From: JAIOSM01 sp023143455
GTDB taxonomy: Bacteria > Desulfobacterota > Desulfobacteria > Desulfobacterales > Desulfobacteraceae
Reading direction: 5' to 3'
Assembly: GCA_030632885.1 (NCBI GenBank)
Contig: DAOVTW010000015.1
Coordinates: 1 to 64,000, forward strand
DNA: 64,000 bases
The position numbers and the translations under genes were made by a program. Below are positions 17,601-24,391 of this stretch, one piece after another. A model generated the notes under the pieces. The model saw only the letters and a program-made list of their open reading frames with translations. It did no database searches and was not told the DNA's origin. Each line of letters begins with the position of its first letter. The first letter of the stretch is position 1.

Positions 17601-17779
17601 CACATTGCACAATCATTGGTTGGAAAGGTCTTATCAAGTTGTGCCATGATACCGCCAATGGACGGTGACTCTTCAACAAGATAAACATAGTACCCTGAAT
17701 CAGCAGCATCAAGCGCAGCCTGCATACCAGATATACCTCCACCAACAACCATTATTGAACCTATTTTTTCTTGGGACAT
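14678..17779 (-). CDS. hdrA: Two-module HdrA-like flavoprotein, selenoprotein (UGA = Sec60)
   Basis: Reading through the TGA at 17600-17602 gives 1033 residues from the ATG at 17779, which has AGGAGATAAA before it. Module 1 (about 1-450): FAD motif VVGGGISG, KTFPTNDCAM-Sec-IISPKLVEVGRH where HdrA normally has Cys, ferredoxin motif CIACGLCAEKCPKK (109-119), and CVGSR...YCSSVCC. Module 2 (about 455-1033): the HdrA N-terminal signature VCRCGTNIAGVVDV (Cys463 region), a second FAD motif VVGGGVAGITAAQ (about 600), a second CVGSR...YCSKVCC, and two C-terminal 4Fe-4S motifs (CSSCGVCVSICP, CKGCGLCVASC). HdrA is the bifurcating flavin subunit of heterodisulfide reductase. The second module lacks the Cys/Sec motif next to its FAD site. 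It probably forms the hub between HdrB/C and the Flx proteins. Long HdrA forms are known in sulfate reducers. Confidence 0.88.
17567..17584 (-). promoter_or_regulatory. SECIS-like hairpin of the hdrA-like gene
   Basis: CTGGTCG-AGGT-CGGCCGG on the coding strand forms a 7-bp stem (two G-U pairs) closed by an AGGU loop. It begins 15 nt after the UGA and the loop begins 22 nt after it, with GGU in the loop as in known bacterial SECIS elements. Confidence 0.68.
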
Positions 17780-17825
17780 TTTATCTCCTAAAACCACTCT
17801 TTATTATTTGCATTATAATGATTTT

Positions 17826-18809
17826 TTATTTAACTTTTTCTGGTTCGGCTTCTGTTTCAACCTTTTTTTCACTTACTTTTACACCAGCCTTTTTTTCCTT
17901 TTTTGCTTTTTTAACTTTCTTTTCCTGGGTTTCAAAAAGCTTTTGAAAAGCCAGGTTTAAAGTTTCATCTTTCTGATCATTTTCTATACCAAGAGCCTCC
18001 TTGCTTATACCCAAACGAAGTCCTAATAGCTGTGTATAGAGGATTGAAGGAAGATTGTAAACATTTCCGCGTTTTGATGCTATCTGATCCTGTATTTTAT
18101 CAAATTGCATCTGACACCAAGGACATGCAACACACAAAAAATCTGCCCCGGCATTTTTAGCATTACTAATCTTTTTTTCTGTTAAGTCATAGGACAGATT
18201 ATCATTTATCCCAAGCACCGGAGCACCGCAGCAATCAAGTTTTGACTCCCATTCAATACTTTTAGCACCTGTAACATTTACAAGATTATCAAACAAAGAT
18301 GGATTAGCAGGGTCATCAAAGTCCATAATATCAGAAGGACGAAGCGCATGACACCCATAATGAGTTGCTATATTGAGTTCTTTGTATTTATCAATAATTT
18401 TTTCTTCAATCACCTTTATGGTAATATCATTATGCAAGATTGACAATAAGTGGTTGATAGTAGCAGTTCCCTGATACTGAAGACCTTCTTTTGACAAAAT
18501 TTTGTTAACCTTTATTTTAGCTTCATTATTTTCTTTTAACATAGCATCGGCTTTTTTCAAGCTTCCAAAACAACACTTACAAAGAATTAAAAGATCAAAG
18601 CTTTTTTTTTCAGCAATAGCAATATTCCTTGCTGAAGATAGAAGCCATCCAGCCTGGTCAATATTTTTCAATGGATAACCGCAACAATTAAAGCTATCTA
18701 TATCTGCTACTTCAATATTTAATTTTTTAAGCACAGCTTTTGCTGAAAGTTCGTATTGTTTAACTTTTACCGGTATATTACATCCAATAAATAAAGCAAA
18801 TTTTTTCAT
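17826..18809 (-). CDS. hdrB: HdrB-like subunit with two CCG domains
   Basis: A 327-residue protein from the ATG at 18809 (an upstream in-frame ATG at 18821 has no ribosome-binding site, while GGAAAAG precedes 18809). Two CCG modules hold the cysteines for the noncubane [4Fe-4S] clusters of heterodisulfide reductase: FIGCN...FNCCGYPL...LCKCC and HYGCHALRP...LDCCGAPV...CPWCQ. In HdrB these clusters cleave the disulfide; in sulfate reducers the substrate may be the DsrC trisulfide or another thiol carrier (inferred). The last ~40 residues are an unusual Lys/Glu-rich tail (KKVKKAKKEKKAG...) absent from typical HdrB. The gene lies between the membrane HdrC-like and hdrA-like genes. Confidence 0.85.
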   Translation of the reverse strand: MKKFALFIGCNIPVKVKQYELSAKAVLKKLNIEVADIDSFNCCGYPLKNIDQAGWLLSSARNIAIAEKKSFDLLILCKCCFGSLKKADAMLKENNEAKIKVNKILSKEGLQYQGTATINHLLSILHNDITIKVIEEKIIDKYKELNIATHYGCHALRPSDIMDFDDPANPSLFDNLVNVTGAKSIEWESKLDCCGAPVLGINDNLSYDLTEKKISNAKNAGADFLCVACPWCQMQFDKIQDQIASKRGNVYNLPSILYTQLLGLRLGISKEALGIENDQKDETLNLAFQKLFETQEKKVKKAKKEKKAGVKVSEKKVETEAEPEKVK

Positions 18810-18865
18810 ATTCTTTTCCATTGTATAGTTATCATATGTAAAGTTGTCAAAAATTAAAGCTCAAA

Positions 18866-20626
18866 TTAAGGCTCTTTATCATTATTATTAAAACAATCTT
18901 TTGAAATCTGATTTTTCAATTCAAAAAAGATATCTGTTACTTTAACATTTTGAGGGCAATGTTCCTGACACTGATAACATGTCAAGCAATCCCATAACAT
19001 TTCAGACCCAAGCGCCAGATCTTTTAATCCAAGCCCTAATGACCTCATTATTTGGTGTGGAAGAAGATCAACATAATCTTCCGGGTTTTCATAATTCATG
19101 ACAACAGGACATACATTAGTGCAGTTTTCACAAGAGAAACAGGACGAAAATGTGTTATCAACTAATGAGATATCGTTATTTTCATTATTGTCAGCGGAAG
19201 TTAAAGATAAGACATCGTCAGAATGCTTTACTTTATTATATTTTTTAGCAATAACCGCTTTTACTTCTCTAGCAGGTGAATCTAAAAGAGAAGTTTGAAA
19301 TTCGTCCTGACTGTATGTTCGATTATAAGAATAAGGGGTAAGTACAAGTGGTGTTACAATAGACCCGTTTCTGATAAATTCTTCTCTTACATCATACCAC
19401 AGTTCTCTTAAATTAATGCCGGCGGGACAAACAACAGTACACCGTTCACAGCTTGAACAAAGATAGATACCTTCTTGAATTGCTGCAAAATCTTTTGAAT
19501 CAACAGTTTTATTTATAACCCATTTTCTTAATGACATCATTCTTTCTGATGGCAATATATTAGCATTGTCTAGAGTATCGAAAGCAGGAGCTACTGAACA
19601 ATTAGTGGAGCAGGTACTGCAATGAACACAAGCATCAAGTTCAATTGCCTGGCGTGTTGCTATGTTTTCAGGGCAGGCTTTATCCCTTTGCATAATAGCA
19701 GAAGTAATAAGGCTTATGGGAGTTGAAACAATATGGAGCATTTTAGTAAAAGGAAGAAGCGCTAATCCAAGGAAACATGAAAGAATATGTATATAATAAA
19801 AAATGTTTACAGCACTGATACACTCTAATATGTTTCCGACCGGTGAAAATACCTTGGCAACAGCATAGCCGCCAAAAGCAGCTTGAGGTCGAGAATGACA
19901 ATCCACGCAACTATCATTATGGATTTCTTCACCTACTTCCATTATATCTTCTGGAACTTCAGAAGTGTCATTAGGAGAAACAAGGCTATAATATTTTACC
20001 CAATAACTTTCCAATGCAAAAATATCATCTTTGTCATCGAGAGCTGAATATTCCTCTTCCATATTACGGAATTCAGAGTAAGAGATAATTTTACTTCCTT
20101 CCAACAAAAATCCTGAAAAAATAATAACTGCAACAATACCTATTGCATATAAATCAGATTTGTTAGTTTTCAGCCTTGGTATTCTCATAAAAAAACGACG
20201 GAAAATGGCAATAGATAAACCTACTAACACCATGGCACCAAAGAAATCTCTTAAAAACATATAAGGATTTACAGTTGAATAATAATTAGGGAAAAAAGGG
20301 TCTGATATCAGAGTTTCAAGGGCATGCATAAAAAGTAATAGCATAAATCCCCAGAAAATAAGCATGTGCATAAACCAGCGTAGGAAATCCTGTTTAAGAA
20401 TTTTGTATTGAAAAAGAACATCAATTATAAATACATATATTAAAATAAAAATTTTGGGAGTGATAATAGTTTTTAAAACGCCCTTAAACGCTGAAAATGC
20501 TCTTTGCATTAAACCTGCGTTTTCTGCTCTAATTCCTATTTTGAATGAAAACCACTGGGCAATCTTAAATAACAATCCAATAGTCAGTATTATCAGTGAG
20601 GAATTTAAAAAAATATCAAATGCCAT
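18866..20626 (-). CDS. Membrane-bound HdrC/DsrM-like Fe-S protein with periplasmic CxxCH heme motif
   Basis: A 586-residue first gene of the hdr-flx operon. Six hydrophobic segments are seen at about 5-27, 52-75, 80-105, 120-145, 155-178 and 270-295; the histidine-rich pattern (MHMLIFWGF, LMHA, HILSCF, MLHIV) resembles NarI/HdrE-type cytochrome b. Between segments 5 and 6 is a loop of about 90 residues with a single CVDCH, a c-type heme motif; with the C-terminus in the cytoplasm this loop is periplasmic, as needed for heme attachment. The C-terminal part holds two pairs of 4Fe-4S motifs: CVHCSTCSTNC / CSSCERCTVVCP and CFSCENCTNVCP / CLTCYQCQEHCP. It probably connects the quinone pool or a periplasmic cytochrome to HdrB. 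The heme-c loop is an uncommon addition. Confidence 0.8.
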   Translation of the reverse strand: MAFDIFLNSSLIILTIGLLFKIAQWFSFKIGIRAENAGLMQRAFSAFKGVLKTIITPKIFILIYVFIIDVLFQYKILKQDFLRWFMHMLIFWGFMLLLFMHALETLISDPFFPNYYSTVNPYMFLRDFFGAMVLVGLSIAIFRRFFMRIPRLKTNKSDLYAIGIVAVIIFSGFLLEGSKIISYSEFRNMEEEYSALDDKDDIFALESYWVKYYSLVSPNDTSEVPEDIMEVGEEIHNDSCVDCHSRPQAAFGGYAVAKVFSPVGNILECISAVNIFYYIHILSCFLGLALLPFTKMLHIVSTPISLITSAIMQRDKACPENIATRQAIELDACVHCSTCSTNCSVAPAFDTLDNANILPSERMMSLRKWVINKTVDSKDFAAIQEGIYLCSSCERCTVVCPAGINLRELWYDVREEFIRNGSIVTPLVLTPYSYNRTYSQDEFQTSLLDSPAREVKAVIAKKYNKVKHSDDVLSLTSADNNENNDISLVDNTFSSCFSCENCTNVCPVVMNYENPEDYVDLLPHQIMRSLGLGLKDLALGSEMLWDCLTCYQCQEHCPQNVKVTDIFFELKNQISKDCFNNNDKEP

Positions 20627-20803
20627 AAACTAATTCTCCTAAGTTCGCCAAACACATTCAAAAACTCATATGATTTATACAAATCAATAATTTATCGATT
20701 CATCCATGTATTTAAATTCATTATTGCTGAAATCTTCTTTTTAGAGCTCAACATGATAACAATTATTAAAATACAACATAGCTGACCTTCTTAAAAGTTT
20801 GAA

Positions 20804-20832
20804 ATTATACCTAGGATTTTTTTTTTGGTCAA
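20804..20832 (-). promoter_or_regulatory. Promoter of the hdr-flx operon
   Basis: On the minus strand TTGACC (20832-20827), a 17-bp spacer containing an A-tract, and a perfect TATAAT (20809-20804). It lies about 180 bp upstream of the first gene, leaving a long untranslated leader, and is divergent from the arsR promoter about 40 bp away. Confidence 0.72.
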
Positions 20833-20873
20833 CCTCTTTTCACCACCTTTTCAACTAAAAATAATGATTTTTG

Positions 20874-20902
20874 TTGACAATAAATAATTGTCTTGTTAAT
20901 AT
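20874..20902 (+). promoter_or_regulatory. Promoter of arsR-permease
   Basis: TTGACA (20874-20879), 17-bp spacer, TAATAT (20897-20902): a near-consensus sigma-70 promoter 32 bp before the arsR start. Confidence 0.8.
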
Positions 20903-20920
20903 ATGAACAAATGCTCATAT
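20901..20920 (+). promoter_or_regulatory. ArsR/SmtB operator
   Basis: ATATGAACA-AA-TGCTCATAT is an imperfect palindrome with one mismatch. It has the form of SmtB/CzrA-family operators and overlaps the -10 box and the likely transcription start, as expected for autorepression released by metal. Confidence 0.82.
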
Positions 20921-20933
20921 GAAGAGGTGTTAA

Positions 20934-21278
20934 ATGGAAATATGCTCAAAAAACTGTATTAATAAAGAAAAAGTTGAGGAAACTGTAAAAACGATTCCAG
21001 CCCAGGAAGAGATAAACCAAATGGCAGATATTTTCAAAGCATTAAGTGACCCTTCCAGGCTAAAAATAGTTCTTGCTATCTTAAACCAAGAGCATTGTGT
21101 TTGCGAGATTGCTACAATTTGTGGTCAAACAGATTCGGCAATATCCCACCAGCTTCGTATTTTGCGGACATTAAAAATTGTGAAAAATCGGAGAGAAGGT
21201 AAAGTGATTTACTATTCCCTTGAAGATGAACATGTCATATCAACGATTAACATGAGTCTTGACCATGTCAGACACTAA
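20934..21278 (+). CDS. ArsR/SmtB-family metal-sensing repressor
   Basis: A 114-residue winged-helix repressor. The core FKALSDPSRLKIVLAIL...SAISHQLRILR...REGKVIYYSL is typical of the family. Two kinds of metal site are visible. The first is the alpha-5 zinc site, D98-x-H100-x10-H111-x2-H114, the exact spacing of CzrA. The second is Cys-based: C55-V-C57 in helix 3 with N-terminal C4 and C8, as in CadC-type sensors. Zinc, cadmium or a related ion is the likely inducer. GAGGTG gives a good ribosome-binding site. The operator overlaps its own promoter, and the permease follows 34 bp downstream, so the pair is an autoregulated metal-response unit. Confidence 0.92.
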   Translation: MEICSKNCINKEKVEETVKTIPAQEEINQMADIFKALSDPSRLKIVLAILNQEHCVCEIATICGQTDSAISHQLRILRTLKIVKNRREGKVIYYSLEDEHVISTINMSLDHVRH

Positions 21279-21312
21279 TAGGTGAGGCTTTGAAAGTAAG
21301 GAAGCATCTAAT

Positions 21313-22386
21313 ATGATTACAATATATCAAATTTTAATTGAATCCTGGAATATTTACCTGGATGTTGCGATATACATGCTGTTTGGTTTTTTTATAGCAG
21401 GAATTTTATATGTTTTTTTTAAAGCAGACAAAATTAAAGAATATCTAGGATCCGGTAGAATAAAACCTGTAATTTTATCTGCCCTTTTTGGAATCCCAAT
21501 TCCATTATGTTCCTGTGGTGTTGTACCGGTAGCAATAGGGTTAAAAAAACAGGGGGCCAATAGTGGAGCAGCACTCTCTTTTATGATTGCCACACCAGAA
21601 TCAGGTGTTGACTCCATTGCTGTGTCTTATGCCATGCTTGACCCGATCTTGACAATAATTCGCCCGATTGCAGGATTTATTACAGCAGTTTCAACAGGAA
21701 TTGCACAAAACTTTTGGGGAACCGAAAATACAGTTGTAAAAAATACTTCAATAGAAGAAACAAAAGGCTGAGGCTGTACCAACTCAGGTGCAGTTGCACC
21801 GAAAACCAAAGAAAAATTAATTAAGAAACTGATAGTCGGCCTTAAATATGCTTATGGTGAACTTCTGACAGATATTGCCAAACCATTTGTAATAGGGATT
21901 TTTATAGCGGGTATCATCACCTTTTTTTTCCCTGATAATATTACAGAACTGGCTAATGAACACCAATTATTCTCAATGCTTGTTATGCTAATAGTTGGTA
22001 TTCCAATGTATGTCTGTGCTACATCCTCAACACCAATTGCAGCAGCATTAATACTAAAAGGGTTAAACCCTGGCGCAGCACTGGTTTTTCTACTTGCAGG
22101 TCCTGCAACCAATGCTGCAACTATTAATATTGTAAGAAATGTATTTAACAATAGAACTCTTGTAATATATCTGACAATGATATCTGTCTGCTCAATCACC
22201 ATCGGCTTTTTTGTTGATTGGGTGTACAAATTCTATGACATTCAGGCAAACGTTACTGTGGGCATGGCATCAGAACTGATCCCATATAATATCCGACTTG
22301 TTGCAGCTATTTTATTGACAGCACTTATAATCTATAACGGATTAACTAACTTATGGCAACAAACCAGACACGCACATTCCCATTAG
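21313..22386 (+). CDS. SO_0444/ArsP-type (UPF0718) permease, selenoprotein (UGA = Sec153)
   Basis: Read through the TGA at 21769-21771, the frame gives 357 residues with two homologous membrane halves, the normal size of this family; stopping there or starting at 21976 gives two half-proteins. Half 1 has FGIPIPLCSCGVVPVAIGL (C66, C68) and FMIATPESGVDS; half 2 has VGIPMYVCATSSTPIAAAL (C235) and LAGPATNAATIN. The central cytoplasmic loop reads EETKG-Sec-G-C-TNSG, so Sec153 and C155 replace a CxC-type metal-binding pair. A hairpin begins 15 nt after the UGA. The family exports metals or arsenicals; the CzrA-like regulator beside it points to zinc, copper or cadmium. Alternatives are a nonsense mutation or sequencing error, but the hairpin and open frame argue against both. 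Confidence 0.8.
21787..21800 (+). promoter_or_regulatory. SECIS-like hairpin of the permease gene
   Basis: GGTGC-AGTT-GCACC forms a perfect 5-bp stem with an AGUU loop. It starts 15 nt after the UGA, and the loop starts 20 nt after it with G as second base, matching the geometry of the two hairpins in the hdr-flx operon. Confidence 0.62.
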
Positions 22387-22960
22387 GCATTATCACAGCC
22401 GCCATTGGAAGAACTACACTCATTACTTGTCGATTTTGATTCTTTTGTGACTGCTTGGCAACTGCATGAATAGAATATTACAAATTTTGATGCATTGGTT
22501 TAACCCATGCTGCTTGTAATGCAGCCAAGATTTGATATGATAATTTTAAATTCTATACGTAACAAAATGACGATTGAAATTTTATAAACCATAACCTTTA
22601 TTTTTATCCAAAGAAACAGTCCGGGTTATCGAAAAAAGTATTTCAGATTGTATTGGTATCTTTAAGGTTTTCAATCCCTGAAAACTCTGAATATGGATAA
22701 TTATTCATAAGTATATATCCACAACAACATAGCCGGAAGTAAACATTTATGACCGTTTGGGTAGCCCTCAGATTATCAATTTTTCCATTGACAACCCCTA
22801 CCTCACATAATATCAACAAAAATAGAGGGTCACTTTCATAAGAGATACATTGGCAGATATTAAAATTTTCATAAAATAATTTGGCTTTAATGCTTATTAC
22901 ACTTCATTGAGAATTGCTGTTTGTTGGACAGCATTAATTGTAATATAGCTGAATAAATTT
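22387..22960. other. Noncoding region between convergent permease and cupin genes
   Basis: About 570 bp without a convincing gene. It holds copy 2 of the 35-bp dispersed repeat (22474-22508) and, at 22910-22923, the 14-mer GAGAATTGCTGTTT that matches 7179-7192 in inverse orientation. Bases 22387-22473 are richer in G+C than the remainder and contain a short open frame ending at the TAG just before the repeat, possibly a remnant of a displaced gene. No terminator was found. Confidence 0.5.
22474..22508 (-). repeat. 35-bp dispersed inverted repeat, copy 2
   Basis: On the minus strand it begins ATGGGTTAAACCAATGCATC and continues CAAAATTT-G-TAATATT, matching 10248-10282 in 34 of 35 positions. 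Like copy 1 it lies between two convergent genes. Confidence 0.75.
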
Positions 22961-23326
22961 CTATAATCCTTGAATGCCAACAGGCTGTTTTACAACTATC
23001 AGGAGCATTTTAAACTGCGTCACTGCTGAAACAGAATGAGGAGTATTAGCTGGCATAACAACAACCTGACCTGCAACTGCAGAAATCTTTTTACCATCTA
23101 TATTAATCATGGCTTCACCATCTAAAATCTGCACCATAGCATCTCCGGGTGATGTATGTGCGCTAATTTCCTCTTTTTCATCAAAGGCAAAAAGCGTAAT
23201 ATTAATACTTGGTTTACTTGCAAGTGTTCTGCTGACTACCCTGCCCTCCTCGTAATCAACCATTTCTTTTAAATCAATTATTTTTGAAAATGAAATATTT
23301 TTAATCAGCTCATTTTTTGTTGTCAT
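22961..23326 (-). CDS. Cupin-domain protein
   Basis: A 121-residue single-domain cupin: a small beta-barrel with SAHTSPGDAMVQILDGEAMI and GQVVVMPANTPHSVSA, the two halves of the cupin metal-binding motif (His and Gly positions seen; one of the usual first-motif histidines is replaced). Such proteins bind small ligands or act as small metal-dependent enzymes or sensors. It is the last gene of the tungstate-transport cluster, 29 bp after tupC, so it could have a role in tungsten or cofactor handling, but this is inference from position only. Confidence 0.78.
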   Translation of the reverse strand: MTTKNELIKNISFSKIIDLKEMVDYEEGRVVSRTLASKPSINITLFAFDEKEEISAHTSPGDAMVQILDGEAMINIDGKKISAVAGQVVVMPANTPHSVSAVTQFKMLLIVVKQPVGIQGL

Positions 23327-23355
23327 TCATTCCTCCTATATAATTAATAATTAGT

Positions 23356-24387
23356 TTATTTAATCCATTCCACATCACTTGAGCTAAACTTAAGAACTAC
23401 TTTTTTTCCTGGATAAAGGTCAAGATTACTGATTTGATCAGGAGTTACTCTGAGTACAAAAGTTAGATCATGAACAAAAACTGTGACCATAATATCCCCT
23501 CTTTTTTCTTCTAGAAGCATGGAAACGATATGACCTGACAATTGATTGTGAAATATTTTGTCTGTGCTTTCAAAAAGCTCAATAGTGATATTTTTTTTCC
23601 TGATAATAACAGCTATGCATTCTTTTTTTTGAGTGACATCAAGAGTGATAATTTGCCCATCATCAAGTTTTTTGACAACTTTGTCATCCAGATTTTCAAA
23701 GGGTCCTGATATAATATTTTCTATACCAGTTGCAAATATATTCCCTTTAAAAAGAGAAAACTGCTTGTCACTAATGGAATAAAGCCATTGCAGATCATGA
23801 CTTGCAATGACAAGGGTGGTACCCCAGACATCTCTCGCTTTTAAAGATGCTTTGCGGATCAGTTTGGCGCTTTCTGTGTCTACGCTTGCAGTTGGTTCAT
23901 CTAGGAGCAACACTTCAGGTTTTAATATGAGTCTTGCAGCCATTGCAACTCTTTGCGCCTCTCCTCCTGACAATTCATGCCATTTTCTTAAAGCAAAATC
24001 TTTGAAATCAAGACCTACATTATTAAGAGCTTCTATTACTCGCTTTTCAAGTTTATCTGTATCTTTTCTGATTTTTAAACCATAGGAAATATTTTCAAAA
24101 ACAGTTCGTTTTAAAAGATAGGGCTTTTGAGTTAAAAGAGTCACCTTTGATCGGATAGTTGATGAAAATGGAAATTCTGGACGCCCTTTATAAAAGATTT
24201 GTCCAAACTTTGGTTTTTCAGCAAAGGCCAGAACACGTAAAAGTGTGGTTTTCCCTGACCCATTTGGACCGATCAATCCGGTAATGGATCCTTTTTCAAT
24301 TTTTAAATCATCAATCTCAAGTACTTTTGTATCCCCATAAAAATGACGAATCTCTTTTAAATAGTATATCAGATCTTTTTTTGTCAT
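23356..24387 (-). CDS. tupC: Tungstate ABC transporter ATP-binding protein
   Basis: A 343-residue ABC ATPase with Walker A GPNGSGKTTLL, the Q-loop LLTQKPYLL, signature LSGGEAQRVAMAARL, Walker B VLLLDEPTAS and the H-loop IASHDLQW. The C-terminal ~110 residues (KKECIAVIIRKKNITIEL...) look like a TOBE/Mop-type oxyanion-sensing domain, which in molybdate/tungstate transporters gives feedback inhibition. Four bases separate it from tupB. The tungstate assignment follows from the TupA-like binding protein in the same operon; molybdate cannot be excluded. Confidence 0.88.
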   Translation of the reverse strand: MTKKDLIYYLKEIRHFYGDTKVLEIDDLKIEKGSITGLIGPNGSGKTTLLRVLAFAEKPKFGQIFYKGRPEFPFSSTIRSKVTLLTQKPYLLKRTVFENISYGLKIRKDTDKLEKRVIEALNNVGLDFKDFALRKWHELSGGEAQRVAMAARLILKPEVLLLDEPTASVDTESAKLIRKASLKARDVWGTTLVIASHDLQWLYSISDKQFSLFKGNIFATGIENIISGPFENLDDKVVKKLDDGQIITLDVTQKKECIAVIIRKKNITIELFESTDKIFHNQLSGHIVSMLLEEKRGDIMVTVFVHDLTFVLRVTPDQISNLDLYPGKKVVLKFSSSDVEWIK

Positions 24388-24391
24388 TTTT

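Noticed and set aside
17465..17602. hdrA starting at 17464 as a 928-residue protein
   Set aside because: The upstream frame encodes the FAD motif and the HdrA N-terminus joined by UGA at a conserved Cys position.
21313..22386. Two separate half-permease genes (21313-21771 and 21976-22386)
   Set aside because: They are in one frame with 67 open codons between them that code a plausible loop and membrane helix; the family is two-halved.
10248..22508. att sites of an integrated element
   Set aside because: The repeats are inverted, not direct; no phage integrase or tRNA target is inside; XerD in this window is the housekeeping enzyme.
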